Shown piece by piece: positions 1 to 13,219 of a stretch of DNA of 64,000 nt (positions are counted from its first letter, which is position 1; the number at the start of each line of letters is the position of its first letter). The stretch is from Eledone cirrhosa (taxonomy: Eukaryota > Mollusca > Cephalopoda > Octopoda > Eledonidae): NCBI GenBank assembly GCA_964016885.1, contig OZ024740.1:8824450-8888449 (forward strand), written 5' to 3'. The notes below the pieces were generated by a model that saw only the letters and a list, made by a program, of their open reading frames with translations, was not told the DNA's origin and did no database searches. Both the position numbers and the translations under genes were made by a program.

Positions 1-224
1 GGACTGTCTGGCGGGTTTTCTACAGCTGGATTCCCTTCCTAACACCAACCACATTTACAGTGTGGGTCTGGGAGGTTTTTACCGTGTTGCCTACACGGCC
101 ACATTACAGCGTGGACTGTCTGGCGGGTTTTCTACAGCTGGATTCCCTTCCTAACACCAACCACATTTACAGTGTGGGTCTGGGAGGTTTTTACCGTGTT
201 GCCTACACGGCCACATTACAGCAT
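1..224 (-). repeat. 112-bp tandem duplication inside the LINE-A 3' UTR
   Basis: Positions 1-112 and 113-224 are almost identical copies of a 112-bp unit starting GGACTGTCTGGCGGGTTTTC; a diverged third start follows at 225. The unit contains the complement of GTTGGTGTTAGGAAGGG and of the GGCCGTGTAGGCAACACGG block. The related element at 63106-63447 has only one such unit, so copy number varies within the family. Confidence 0.88.
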
Positions 225-401
225 GGACTGTGTGTTTTTTGTCGTGACACCTACACTATCTCTCATTTGTTTCGGCCTGGATGTTGTGGGACCAACATAA
301 CTGTACATTGAAAGGGGCGGTGTGGATGGGTTGGAGGTGGTGGGATGGGGGGGGGGGTTGATAGAGATGCCTACTGACTGTAGTAGGTTTTTACTTTGTA
401 T
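1..401 (-). repeat. 3' UTR of LINE-A, family shared with 63106-63447
   Basis: This non-coding stretch follows the LINE-A stop codon. Read on the minus strand it goes from a C-run and CCACCACC-rich segment into CAGTTATGTTGG, GGCCGAAACAAATGAGA, GTGTAGGTGTCACGAC and GTTGGTGTTAGGAAGGG blocks. The same blocks occur in the same order at 63106-63447. The last two types also appear in the LINE-B 3' UTRs. The true 3' terminus lies outside the window. Nothing here supports a protein; the short open frame in it is incidental. Confidence 0.8.
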
Positions 402-3400
402 TTAGGTAAGGCGGGTCTTCTCTATTACTGAGTACCGCCAAAGGTCTCGGTCCAGTGACATTGTCTTGGAGAGGTGTAAGCATGTGAGGTCGGAATTTAT
501 CAGCTCGTCCCATGTTTTTCTGGGTCTGCCTACTCCGTGGCTACCGTCTATCTTTATTGCCCTGCACTTTGTTATACAGCTGTCGTCTTTCATGCGCATC
601 ACGTGACCGTACCAACGTAGCCTTCTCTCGAGTAAACAACATCTGATCCCTCTTATTTCTAATTTTTTCCTTAGTTTGTTTATGCTTTGCCGTTCACGTA
701 TATTACTATTGCACATCCAGCGGAGCATGCAAGCTTCGTTCCTCTCTAGTCTGCATATATCCTCTGCACACAATGCCCGGGTCTCACTGCCATGCAGCAT
801 TGCTGTTCGTATGCAGGCATCGTATAACCTGCCTTTCATTTTTAGGGAGAACCCTCTAGCGGCAAATAGTGGTATAAGCTCTCTGAACTTTTTCCATCCA
901 GTTCTGACTCTAGCTACTGTACTTTCAGAGCACCCTCCCCCACTGCTGATTTTGTCACCCAGGTAACGGAAGCTGTCCACTATTTCTATAGAACCCTCTG
1001 CGCAGTTGAAGGAGCTAGTATTTTGTGTGCACTTGCTGCTACTTATTGCACCAGAGCACCGGCCACATGTAAAATCTATGTTCTTAGTTAGCTTACCTGT
1101 GATCCCACTACATCTTTTATGCACCCATACTTTGCATTTGGGACATAAAATGGAGTTTCTACCTACGCCTTTCCTACACACTGAGCATGGCCATTTCCCA
1201 GATGGGACTGCCGCCATATTTTCTTTCCTACAAACTAGAACTTTTGTCTTAGCCAGGTTAATTTTAAGGCCTTTTGATTCTAGGCCGTGCTTCCATGTTT
1301 GGAATTTCTTCTCTAGTTCGGTCATTGATTCAGCTATGAACGTTAGATCATCTGCGTATAGGAGTTCCCATGGGCAGCCGGTCTTGAACTCCTCTGTTAT
1401 AGCCTGAAGGGCAATAATAAATAGTAGGGGGCTAAGAACAGAGCCCTGATGGACACCAACTTTCACGCTAAACTCTTCACTATATTCGTTGTTAATTCTA
1501 ACCTTACTGACTGTTTCTTTATACATGGCTTGTATAGCTCTCACAAGCCATTCGTCAACACTTAGTTTTCTAAGAGACCACCAGATAATGGAACGGGGGA
1601 CTCTGTCGAAGGCTTTCTCCAAGTCGACGAAAGCTAAGTATAGGGGTTTACTTTTAGCTAGGTACTTCTCCTGTAGTTGTCGTACAATGAAAAGAGCGTC
1701 TGTGGTACTTTTGCCTGACACAAATCCGAACTGCATTTCATCTAGTTCAATTCTCTCTCTGATTAGTTGCGCTATTACTTTTTCCGTGACCTTCATGACC
1801 TGGTCGATTAATTTAATGCCTCTATAGTTACTCCTATCTAGGGCATCTACTTTTCCCTTATAGCAGTTGACGATGATGCTGCTACGCCAGTCCTTCGGAA
1901 CAACCCCATTCTGTACGACTTGGTTAACTATCCGGGTGACCATGGTGTGTCCCACCGAACCAGATGCCTTCAGCATCTCAGCAACTATTTCCGAAGGACC
2001 AGCCGCCTTACCCGTCTTCATATCTTTGATTGCCTTGCTTATTGTACTACCCTGGACTAACACTGCTGGTCCCTCTATTGGGTCGATGTGGGGGAGACTG
2101 TCTTTCTCCCATTTGTTCTCCTCATTTAGAAGCCTTTCGTAGTGACACTTCCAAGATACCTTCTTATCAGCGTCGGTGATGGCAAGTATGCCATCATCGT
2201 TAAGCACACACTTCTCCCCGACAATATCACGGTTTACCTTGACACATTGCCTGGCAATCCTGAACACCTCACGTTTTTGGTCCTCACGTTGTAGAACATG
2301 CTTGAACTTTCTTTCCTCTGCTTCCCTTCTTGCGAAGTACACTTGTCTCCTAGCTTCCCTCCTGGCCACCTGATAGTCTTCTCTACTTCCCCCATCCCGC
2401 CATGCTTTCCAAGCCTGCTTTTTGCCCTTAATTGACTCCTCCACCTTACTGTTCCACCACCATTTAACTCTTCCCCTGCCTACAGGCCTGCTCCAGCCAC
2501 AGACTTCATCTGCCGCCGTCAGCAGGTTTGCTCTCAGGAATTCCCACTGTTCCTCTATATTATACGACTCTAATTGCTCTTCCTTACTGTCGAAAGCGTC
2601 AAGTAATATGCTTTGAAATTTATTTCTGGCTATGGGGTCCTTTAGCTTCCATATTTTTCTCCTGAGGATAGTCCTCTTCCGCTGTCTAGTATGTCTCGTC
2701 CTGACTATGAGGTCGCTAATTATCAGTCTATGTTGGGAGGTGAATTCTTCATGGGGGAGGGATTTAGTGTTAACAACAGACACTCTGTCACGTCTTCTGG
2801 TAAGGATATAATCTACCTGGCTTGTGTGTTCCCCGGATCTATAGGTGATCAAGTGATTGTCTCGTTTTTTGAAGTTAGTGTTACAGATAGTTAAGTTTTT
2901 TGCGTCGCAGAATTCCAGGATTCTGGAGCCTTCCTCATTTCTAGTACCGAACCCATAGACTCCATGGATTCCATCATAGCCGTCACAATGCTGTCCAACG
3001 TGACCATTTAGGTCGCCTGCAATAACTATATAGTCACTGTCGGTTACTTGGGAGGTAGCGAGCATCAGTGTCTCGTAGAATCTGTCTTTTATAGCACCGG
3101 GCAGTCCGGATTGTGGTGCGTACGCAGTTATTACTGTCACAGTAGTTCTATTGAGGACAAGTCTTATTTTAATTATTCTGTCGTTCACTCTATTTACGTC
3201 TATTATCTTATCTGCCCAATTTTCTGCTACCATGATTCCTACCCCACCCAACCCATTGTCATTTCCCACCCAGAAAAGCTTATAGCATCGTTCTTTACCC
3301 ACAATGAATCTAGCCGACCCTCCCCTCCACCTGGTCTCTTGAATACAACAAACATCGACCTCCTTACGTTAAAGCATTTCATTTCTACAACCTCGTTAGA

Positions 3401-3457
3401 GCGACCCTTTAAGGTGCCTACATTCATGGTACCAACTCTGAAGTTTTGGATTGCGTT
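402..3457 (-). pseudogene. LINE-A endonuclease/reverse transcriptase ORF, disrupted near the 5' end
   Basis: It would encode an APE-type endonuclease plus reverse transcriptase acting in target-primed reverse transcription. Visible motifs are endonuclease AGDLNGHVG and SQHRLIISDL; RT FVDLEKAFDRVPR, GVHQGSVLSPLLF and YADD; a C4HC3 finger (CSVC, CPKC, VHKRC, CGRC); and C-terminal RLRWYGHVMRM and GRPRKTW. The open frame runs 3368 to 402 without an ATG at its start; the first start-like codon is GTG at 3302, in the middle of the endonuclease. Homology to LINE-B2 continues upstream to about 3457 (motif RVGTMNVG) but in another frame. A 5-bp tandem duplication (CATTT, 3375-3379 and 3380-3384 on the plus strand) shifts the frame, and a TAA (complement of 3369-3371) replaces a Glu codon. 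The catalytic residues downstream look intact, so decay is recent. Confidence 0.83.
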
Positions 3458-3560
3458 TGGAGGGTGGGAGCGGGGGGGGGGGGGGATGGGGTTATGTTAG
3501 CCATCCTTATCCGAAACAAGGCGGAGTGCTTGCGTTCTCGTCCACGAGGTGAATTTGTCT
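3458..3560. other. Unassigned junction between LINE-A and the minisatellite
   Basis: About 100 bp containing a 14-G run (3472-3485) followed by unique-looking sequence. On the minus strand the C-rich part may be LINE-A 5' UTR, since the LINE-B 5' UTR is also C-rich, but I see no clear alignment. No gene or other feature is supported. Confidence 0.5.
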
Positions 3561-5462
3561 TTAATATGGTATGTGAGTTTAAATTGGTATATCAGTTTCT
3601 ATTGGTATATCAGTTCCGATTGGTATATCAGTTTCGATTGGTATATCAGTTTCTATTGGTATATCAGTTCCGATTGGTATATCAGTTTCAATTGGTATGT
3701 CAGTTTCTATTGGTATATCAGTTTCGATTGATATATCAGTTTCGATTAGTATGTCAGTTTCTATTGGTATGTCAGTTTCGATTAGTATATCAGTTTCTAT
3801 TGGTATGTCAGTTTCGATTGGTATGTCAGTTTCTATTGGTATGTCACTTTCAGTTGGTATATCAGTTTCGATTGATATGTCAGTTTTATTGGTATGTCAA
3901 TTTCGATTGGTATATCAGTTTCGATTGGTATGTCAGTCTCTATTGGTATATCAGTTTATATTTGTATGTCAGTTTCGATTGGTATGTCAGTTTCTATTGG
4001 TATATCAGTTTTGATTGGTATGTTAGTTTCTATTGGTATGTCAGTTCCGATTGGTATGTTAGTCCTCGATTCGTATGTCAGTTTCTATTGGTATATCAAT
4101 TTCGATTGGTATGTCAGTTTCTAATGGTATGTCAGTTTCTATTGGTATATAAGTTTCAATTTATACGTCAGTTTCGATTAGTATATCAGTTTCTATTGGT
4201 ATGTCAGTTTTGATTGGTATGTTAGTTTCTATTGGTATATCAGTTTCGATTGGTATATCAGTTTCTTTTGGTATATCATTACCGATTGGTATATCAGTTT
4301 CTATTGGTATATCATTTTCGATTGATATATCAGTTTCGATTAGTATGTCAGTTACTATTGGTATGTCAGTTTCGATGAGTATATCAGGTTCTATTGGTAT
4401 ATCAGTTTCGATTGGTATGTCAGTTTCTATTGGTATATCAGTTCCGATTGGTATATCAGTTTCGATTGGTATATCAGTTTCTATTGGTATATCAGTTCCG
4501 ATTGGTATATCAGTTTCAATTGGTATGTCAGTTTCGATTGGTATATCAGTTTCTATTGGTATGTCAGTTTCGATTGGTATGTCAGTTTCTATTGGTATGT
4601 CAGTTTCGATTAGTATATCAGTTTCTATTGGTATGTCAGTTTCGATTGGTATGTCAGTTTCTATTGGTATATCAGTTTTGATTGGTATATCAGTTTTGAT
4701 TGGTATATCAGTTTCGATTGGTATGTCAGTTTCGATTAGTATATCAGTTTCTATTGGTATGTCAGTTTCGATTGGTATGTTAGTCGTCGATTTGTATGTC
4801 AGTTTCTATTGGTATATCAATGTCTATTGGTATGTCAGTTTCTATTGGTATGTCAGTTTCTATTGGTATATCAATTTCGATTGGTATATCAGTTTCGATT
4901 CGTATGTCAATTTCGATTGGTATGTCAGTTTCGATTGGTATATCAGTTTCGATTGATATATCAGTTTCCATTGGTATATCGGTTTCCATTGGTATATCAG
5001 TTTCTATTGGTATGTCAGTTTCGATTGGTATGTCAGTTTCTATTGCTATATCAGTTTCGGTTAGTATATCACTTTCTATTGGCATGTCAGTTTCGATTGG
5101 TATGTCAGTTTCGATTGGTATGTCAGTTTCTATTGGTATATCAGTTTCGATTGGTATGTCAGTTTTGATTGGTATGTCAGTTTCTATTATTATATCAGTT
5201 TCTATTGGTATGTGAGTTTAAATTGGTATATCAGTTTCTATTGGTATATCAGTTCCGATTGGTATATCAGTTTCGATTGGTATATCAGTTTCTATTGGTA
5301 TATCAGTTCCGATTGGTATATCAGTTTCAATTGGTATGTCAGTTTTGATTGGTATATCAGTTTCTATTGGTATGTCAGTTTCGATTGGTATGTCAGTTTT
5401 ATTGGTATGACAATTTCGATTGGTAAATCACTTTCGATTGGTATGTCAGTTTCTATTTGTAT

Positions 5463-5530
5463 CCCCCGTCCAAACCCATGCAAGCGTGGAACACGGACGT
5501 TAAACGTTGATGATGATGATCATGATGATG
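5463..5530 (+). mobile_element. 68-bp tail-only LINE/SINE insertion in the array
   Basis: It matches the 3' end of the element ending at 63447: CCCCCGTCCAAACCCATG, then CAAGCGTGGAACACGG, ACGTTAAACG and (GAT)n with one CAT interruption. The flanks are satellite: left ends ATTTGTAT, right begins ATATCAGTTTCTTTTG. An uninterrupted version, TTTGTATATCAGTTTC followed by TTTTG, lies at about 7254-7274. The fragment is either an extreme 5' truncation of a LINE-A type element or the tail of a SINE that shares the tail; only 68 bp remain, so the two cannot be separated. Confidence 0.88.
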
Positions 5531-8500
5531 ATATCAGTTTCTTTTGTATGTCAGTTTCGATTGGTATGTCAGTTTCTATTGGTATATCAGTTTTGATTGG
5601 TATGTTAGATTCTATTGGTATGTCAGGTCCGATTGGTATGTTAGTCCGCGATTCGTACGTCAGTTTCTATTGGTATATCAATTTCGATTGGTATGTCAGT
5701 TTCTATTGGTCTGTCAGTTTCTATTGGTATATCAGTTTCGATTGGTATGTCAGTTTCGATTAGTATATCAGTTTCTATTGGTATGTCAGTTTCTATTGGT
5801 ATATCAATTTCGATTGGTATATCAGTTTCTATTGGTATGTCAGTTTCGATTCGTATGTCAGTTTCGATTGGTACATCAGTTTCGATTGGTAAGTCAGTTT
5901 CGATTTGTATGTCAATTTCTATTGGCATATCAGTTTCTATTGGTATGTCAGTTTCGATTGGTATGTCAGTTTCTATTGGTATATCAGTTTCGATTGGTAT
6001 ATCAGTTTCTATTGGTATATCAGTTCCGATTATTATATCAGTTTCGATTGGTATGTCAGTTTCGATTAGTATATCAGTTTCTATTGGTATGTCAGTTATG
6101 ATTGGTATGTCAGTTTCTATTGGTATATCAGTTTCTCTTGGTATATCAGTTTCTATTGGTATGTCAGTTTCTATTGGTATGTTAGTCCTCGATATGTATG
6201 TCAGTTTCTATTGGTATATCAATTTTGATTGGTATGTCAGTTTCGATTCGTATGTCAGTTTCGATTAGTATATCAGTTTCTATTGGTATGTCAGTTTCGA
6301 TTGGTATGTTAGTCCTCGATTTGTATGTCAGTTTCTATTGGTATATCAGTTTCGATTGGTATATCAGTTTCGATTGGTATATCAGTTTCGATTGGTATGT
6401 CAGTTTATATTGGTATGTCAGTTTCTATTGGTATGTCACTTTCGATTGGTATATCAGTTTCGATTGATATGTCAGTTTTATTGGTATGTCAATTTCGATT
6501 GGTATATCAGTTTCGATTGGTATGTCAGTCTCTATTGGTATATCAGTTTATATTTGTATGTCAGTTTCGATTGGTATGTCAGTTTCTATTGGTATATCAG
6601 TTTTGATTGGTATGTTAGTTTCTATTGGTATGTCAGTTCCGATTAGTATGTTAGTCCTCGATTTGTATGTCAGTTTCTATTGGTATATCAATTTCGATTG
6701 GTATGTCAGTTTCTAATGGTATGTCAGTTTCTATTGGTATATAAGTTTCAATTGATACGTCAGTTTCGATTAGTATATCAGTTTCTATTGGTATGTCAGT
6801 TTTGATTGGTATGTTAGTTTCTATTGGTATATCAGTTTCGATTGGTATATCAGTTTCTTTTGGTATATCATTACCGATTGGTATATCAGTTTCGATTGGT
6901 ATGTCAGTTTCTATTGGTATATCATTTTCGATTGATATATCAGTTTCGATTAGTATGTCAGTTTCTATTGGTATGTCAGTTTCGATGAGTATATCAGTTT
7001 CTATTGGTATATCAGTTTCGATTGGTATGTCAGTTTCTATTGGTATATCAGTTCCGATTGGTATATCAGTTTCGATTGGTATATCAGTTTCTATTGGTAT
7101 ATCAGTTCCGATTGGTATATCAGTTTCAATTGGTATGTCAGTTTCGATTGGTATATCAGTTTCTATTGGTATGTCAGTTTCGATTGGTATGTCAGTTTTA
7201 TTGGTATATCAATTTCGATTGGTAAATCACTTTGGATTAGTATGTCAGTTTCTATTTGTATATCAGTTTCTTTTGTATGTCAGTTTCGATTGGTATGTCA
7301 GTTTCTATTGGTATATCAGTTTTGATTGGTATGTTAAGATTCTATTGGTATGTCAGGTCCGATTGGTATGTTAGTCCGCGATTCGTACGTCAGTTTCTAT
7401 TGGTATATCAATTTCGATTGGTATGTCAGTTTCTATTGGTCTGTCAGTTTCTATTGGTATATCAGTTTCGATTGGTATGTCAGTTTCGATTAGTATATCA
7501 GTTTCTATTGGTATGTCAGTTTCTATTGGTATATCAATTTCGATTGGTATATCAGTTTCTATTGGTATGTCAGTTTCGATTCATATGTCAGTTTCGATTG
7601 GTACATCAGTTTCGATTGGTAAGTCAGTTTCGATTTGTATGTCAATTTCGATTGGTATGTCAGTTTCGATTAGTATGTCAGTTTCTATTGGCATATCAGT
7701 TTCTATTTGTATGTCAGTTTCGATTGGTATGTCAGTTTCTATTGGTATATCAGTTTCGATTGGTATATCAGTTTCTACTGGTATATCAGTTCCGATTGTT
7801 ATATCAGTTTCGATTGGTATGTCAGTTTCGATTAGTATATCAGTTTCTATTGGTATGTCAGTTATGATTGGTATGTCAGTTTCTATTGGTATATCAGTTT
7901 CTATTGGTACATCAGTTTCTATTGGTATGTCAGTTTCTATTGGTATGTTAGTCCTCGATATGTATGTCAGTTTCTATTGGTATATCAATTTCGATTGGTA
8001 TGTCAGTTTCGATTGGTATGTCAGTTTCGATTAGTATATCAGTTTCTATTGGTATGTCAGTTTCGATTGGTATGTTAGTCCTAGATTTGTATGTCAGTTT
8101 CTATTGGTATATCAGTTTCGATTGGTATATCAGTTTCGATTGGTATATCAGTTTCGATTGGTATGTCAGTTTATATTGGTATGTCAGTTTCTATTGGTAT
8201 GTCACTTTCAATTGGTATATCAGTTTCGATTGATATGTCAGTTTTATTGGTATGTCAATTTCGATTGGTATATCAGTTTCGATTGGTATGTCAGTCTCTA
8301 TTGGTATATCAGTTTATATTTGTATGTCAGTTTCGATTGGTATGTCAGTTTCTATTGGTATATCAGTTTTGATTGGTATGTTAGTTTCTATTGGTATGTC
8401 AGTTCTGATTGGTATGTTAGTCCTCGATTCGTATGTCAGTTTCTATTGGTATATCAATTTCGATTGGTATGTCAGTTTCTAATGGTATGTCAGTTTCTAT

Positions 8501-8589
8501 TGGTATATAAGTTTCAATTGATACGTCAGTTTCGATTAGTATATCAGTTTCTATTGGTATGTCAGTTTTGATTGGTATGTTAGTTTCTA

Positions 8590-11500
8590 TTGGTATATCA
8601 GTTTCGATTGGTATATCAGTTTCTTTTGGTATATCATTACCGATTGGTATATCAGTTTCGATTGGTATGTCAGTTTCTATTGGTATATCATTTTCGATTG
8701 GTATATCAGTTTCTATTGGTATATCAGCTTCGATTGGTATGTCAGTTTCTATTGGTATGTCAGTTTCTATTGGTACGTCAATTTTGATTGGTATATCAGT
8801 TTCGATTGGTATGTCAGTTTCTATTAGTATATCAGTTTATATTTGTATGTCAGTTTCGATTGGTATATCAGTTTCTACTTGTATATCAGTTTTGATTCGT
8901 ATTTTAGTTTCTATTGGTATGTCGGTTCCGATTGGTATGTTAGTCCTCGATTGGTATATCAGTTTCGATTAGTATGTCAGTTTCGATTAGTATATCAGTT
9001 TCTATTGGTATGTCAGTTCCGATTTGTATGTTAGTCCTCGATTTGTATGACAGTTTCTATTGGTATATAAGTTTCGATTGGTATGTCAGTTTCTATTGGT
9101 ATGTCAGTTTCTATTGGTATGTCAGTTTCAATTGGTATATCAGTTTCAATTGGTATGTCAGTTTTATTGGTATGTCAATTTCGATTGGTATATCAGTTTC
9201 GATTGGTATGTCAGTTTCTATTGGTATATCAGTTTTGATTGGTATGTTAGTTTCGATTGGTATATCAGTTTCGATTGGTGTATCAATTTCTATGTGTATA
9301 TCAGTTCCGATTGGTATATCAGTTTCGATTGGTAAGTCAGTTTTGATTAGTATGTCAGTTTCTATTGGTATATCAGTTTCTATTGGTATATCAGTTTCTA
9401 TTGGTATGTTAGTTTCTATTGGTATATCAATTTTGATTGGTATGTTAGTTTCTATTGGTATGTCAGTTTCGATTAGTATATCAGTTTCTATTTGTATGTC
9501 AGTTTCGATTTGTATGTGAGTCCTCGATTTGTATATCAGTTTCTATTGGTATATCAATTTCGATTGGTAGGTCAGTTTCTATTGGTATATCAGTTTCTAT
9601 TGGCATGTCAGTTTTGATTGGTATATCAGTTTCTATTGTTATATCAGTTCCAATTGGTATATCAGTTTCGATTAGTATATCAGTTTTTATTGGTATATCA
9701 GTCCCGATTGGTATATCAGTTTCGATTGGTATGTCAGTTTCTATTGGTATATCAGTTTTGATTGATATATCAGTTTCGATTAGTATATCAGTTTCTATTG
9801 GTATGTCAGTTTCGATTAGTATATCAGTTTCTATTGGTATATCAGTTTCGATTGGTACGTTAGTTTCTACTGGTATGTCAGTTTATATTTGTATGTCTGT
9901 TTTGATTGGTATGTCAGTTTCGATTGGTATGTCAGTTTTATTGGTATGTTAGTTTCGATTGGGATATCAGTTTCGATTGGTATGTCAGTTTTATTGGTAT
10001 GTCAATTTCAATTGGTATATCAGTTTCGATTGGTATGTCAGTTTCTATTGGTATATCAGTATATATTTGTATGTCAGTTTCTATTGGTATATCAGTTTTT
10101 ATTGGTATGTTAGTTTCTATTGGTATGACAGGTCCGATTGGTATGTTAGTCCGCGATTCGTACGTCAGTTTCTATTGGTATATCAATTTCGATTGGTATG
10201 TCAGTTTCTATTGCTCTGTTAGTTTCTATTGGTATATCAGTTTCTATTGGTATGTCAATTTTGATTAGTATGTCAGTTTCTATTGGTATATCAGTTTCGA
10301 TTGGTATATCAGTTTCTATTGGTATATCTGTTCCGATTGGTCTATCAGTTTCGATTGGTATGTCAGTTTCGATTAGCATATCAGTTTCTATTGGTATGTC
10401 AGTTATGATTGGTATGTCAGTTTCTATTGGTATATCAGTTTCTATTGGTATATCAGTTTCTATTGGTATGTCAGTTTCTATTGGTATTTTACTTTCTATT
10501 GGTATGTTAGTCCTCGTTTTGTATGTCAGTTTCTATTGGTATATCAATTTCGATTGGTATGTCAGTTTCTATTGGTATGTCAGTTTCTATTGGTATATCA
10601 ATTTCGATTGGTATGTCAGTTTCGATTTGTATATCAGTTTCGATTCGTATGTCAGTTTCGATTGGTATGTCAGTTTCGATTGGTATGTCAGTTTCGATTT
10701 GTATGTCAGTTTCGATTGGTATATTAGTTTCGATTAGTATGTTAGTATCTATTGGTATGTCGGTTTCCATTGGTATATCAGTTTCATTTAGTATGTCAGT
10801 TTCTATTGGTATATCAGTTTCTATTGGTATGTCAGTTTTGATAGGTATGTCAGTTTCTATTGGTATATCAGATTTGATTGGTATATCAGTTTCTATTGGT
10901 ATATCAGTTCCGATTGGTATGTCAGTTTCGATTGGTATATCAGTTTCTATTGGTATATCAGTTTCGATTGATATACCAGTTTCGATTAGTATGTCAGTTT
11001 CTATTGGTATGTCAGTTTCGATTAGTATATCAGTTTCTGTTGGTATGCCAGTTTCGATTGGTATGTCAGTTTCTATTGGTATATCAGTTTCGATTGGTAT
11101 ATCAGTTTCGATTGGTACATCAGTTTCGATTGGTATGTCAGTTTATATTTGTATGTCAGTTTCTATTGGTATGCCACTTTCAATTGGTATATCAGTTTCG
11201 ATTGGTATATCAGTTTCGATTGGTATGTCAGTCTCTATTGGTATATCAGTTTATATTTGTATGTTAGTTTCTATTGGTATGTCAGGTCCGATTGGTATGT
11301 TAGTCCGCGATTCGTACGTCAGTTTCTATTGGTATATCAATTTCGATTGGTAGGTCTGTTTCTATTGGTATATCAGTTTCTATTGGTATGTCAGTTTTGA
11401 TTGGTATGTCAGTTTCTATTGGTATATCAGTTTCGATTGTTATATCAGTTTCTATTGTTACATCAGTTCCGATTGGTATATCAGTTTCGATTAGTATATC

Positions 11501-13219
11501 AGTTTCTATTGGTATATCAGTCCCGATTGGTATATCAGTTTCGATTGGTATGTCAGTTTCTATTGGTATATCAGTCTCGATTGATATATCAGTTTCAATT
11601 AGTATGTCAGTTTCTAATGGTATGTCAGTTTCGATTAATATATCAGTTTCTATTGGTATATCAGTTTCGATTGGTATGTCAGTTTCTATTGGTATATCAG
11701 TTTCGATTGGTATATAAGTTGCGATTGGTATGTCAGTTTCTATTGGTATGTCAGTTTCTATTAGTATATCGATTTCGATTGGTAGGTCAGTTTCTATTGG
11801 TATGTCAGTTTCAATTTGTATGTCAGTTTCTATTGGTATGTCAGTTTCTATTGGTATATCTGTTTCTATTTGTATGTCAGTTTTGATTGGTATGTCAGTT
11901 TCTATTGGTATATCAGTTTCGATTGGTAAGTTAGTTTCTATTGTTATGTCAGTTTCTATTATTATATCAGTTTCTATTGGTATGTGAGTTTAAATTGGTA
12001 TATCAGTTTCTATTGGTATATCAGTTCCGATTGGTATATCAGTTTCGATTGGTATATAAGTTTCTATTGGTATATCAGTTCCGATTGGTATATCAGTTTC
12101 AATTGGTATGTCAGTTTCTATTGGTATATCAGTTTCGATTGATATATCAGTTTCGATTAGTATGTCAGTTTCTAATGGTATGTCAGTTTCGATTAGTATA
12201 TCAGTTTCTATTGGTATGTCAGTTTCGATTGGTATGTCAGTTTCTATTGGTATATCAGTTTTGATTGGTATATCAGTTTTGATTGGTATATCAGTTTCGA
12301 TTGGTATGTCAGTTTCGATTAGTATATCAGTTTCTATTGGTATGTCAGTTTCGATTGGTATGTTAGTCCTCTATTTGTATGTCAGTTTCTATTGGTATAT
12401 CAATTTCGATTGGTATGTCAGTTTCTATTGGTATGTCAGTTTCTATTGGTATATCAGTTCCGATTGGTATGTCAGTTTCGATTGGTATATCAGTTTCTAT
12501 TGGTATATCAGTTTCGATTGATATACCAGTTTCGATTAGTATGTCAGTTTCTATTGGTATGTCAGTTTCGATTAGTATATCAGTTTCTATTGGTATGCCA
12601 GTTTCGATTGGTTTGTCAGTTTCTATTGGTATATCAGTTTCGATTGGTATATCAGTTTCGATTGGTATATCAGTTTCGATTGGTATGTCAGTTAATATTG
12701 GTATGTCAGTTTCTATTGGTATGTCACTTTCAATTGGTATATCAGTTTCGATTGATATGTCAGTTTCATTGGTATGTCAATTTCGATTGGTATATCAGTT
12801 TCGATTGGTATGTCAGTCTCTATTGGTATATCAGTTTATATTTGTATGTCAGTTTCGATTAGTATGCCAGTTTCTATTGGTATATCAGTTTTTATTGGTA
12901 TGTTAGTTTCTATTGGTATGTCAGTTCCGATTGGTATGTTAGTCCGCGATTCGTACGTCAGTTTCTATTGGTTTATCAATTTCGATTGGTATGTCAGTTT
13001 CTATTGCTCTGTTAGTTTCTATTGGTATATCAGTTTCTATTGGTATGTCAATTTTGATTAGTATGTCAGTTTCTATTGGTATATCAGTTTCGATTGGTAT
13101 ATCAGTTTCTATTGGTATATCTGTTCCGATTGGTCTATCAGTTTCGATTGGTATGTCAGTTTCGATTAGTATATCAGTTTCTATTGGTATGTCAGTTATG
13201 ATTGGTATGTCAGTTTCTA
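8590..13219 (+). repeat. Higher-order repeat copy 1 (about 4.63 kb)
   Basis: Positions 8590 to about 10690 recur at 13220 to about 15320 (offset 4630). Positions from about 10930 to 13200 recur at 15326 to 17600 (offset 4396). The change of offset, 234 bp, equals 13 units of 18 bp and is a clean unit deletion or gain between the copies. Order and identity of the variant units match almost perfectly, so this is a duplicated block and not independent drift of similar units. Confidence 0.85.

Larger units (their letters stand above)
1..3457 (-). mobile_element. RTE-like LINE copy 'LINE-A' (non-LTR retrotransposon), 3' end cut by window edge
   Basis: This is a minus-strand non-LTR retrotransposon. 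It reads, in its own sense, from a C-rich 5' end (about 3457) through one endonuclease/RT frame (to 402) into a 3' UTR that runs off the window at position 1. The coding part aligns by eye along its whole length with the intact LINE-B2 ORF at 59575-62694; I judge about three quarters of residues identical. The two are therefore separate subfamilies of one lineage. The 3' UTR matches 63106-63447 closely, where the expected terminal GATGAT tail is seen. It lies just left of the minisatellite, in the opposite orientation to every insertion inside the array. Assignment to the RTE clade rests on a single ORF with apurinic-type endonuclease plus RT and a short 3' tail; a phylogeny was not possible. 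Confidence 0.82.

Noticed and set aside
60..311. Plus-strand open frame of 83 codons in the LINE-A 3' UTR
   Set aside because: It lies in a tandemly duplicated non-coding LINE tail, has no family resemblance, and starts at a GTG.
676..2894. Plus-strand open frames within LINE-A (and matching minus-strand ones within LINE-B1 and LINE-B2)
   Set aside because: Antisense shadows of the RT ORF; the same shadows recur in both LINE-B copies at offset 3684.
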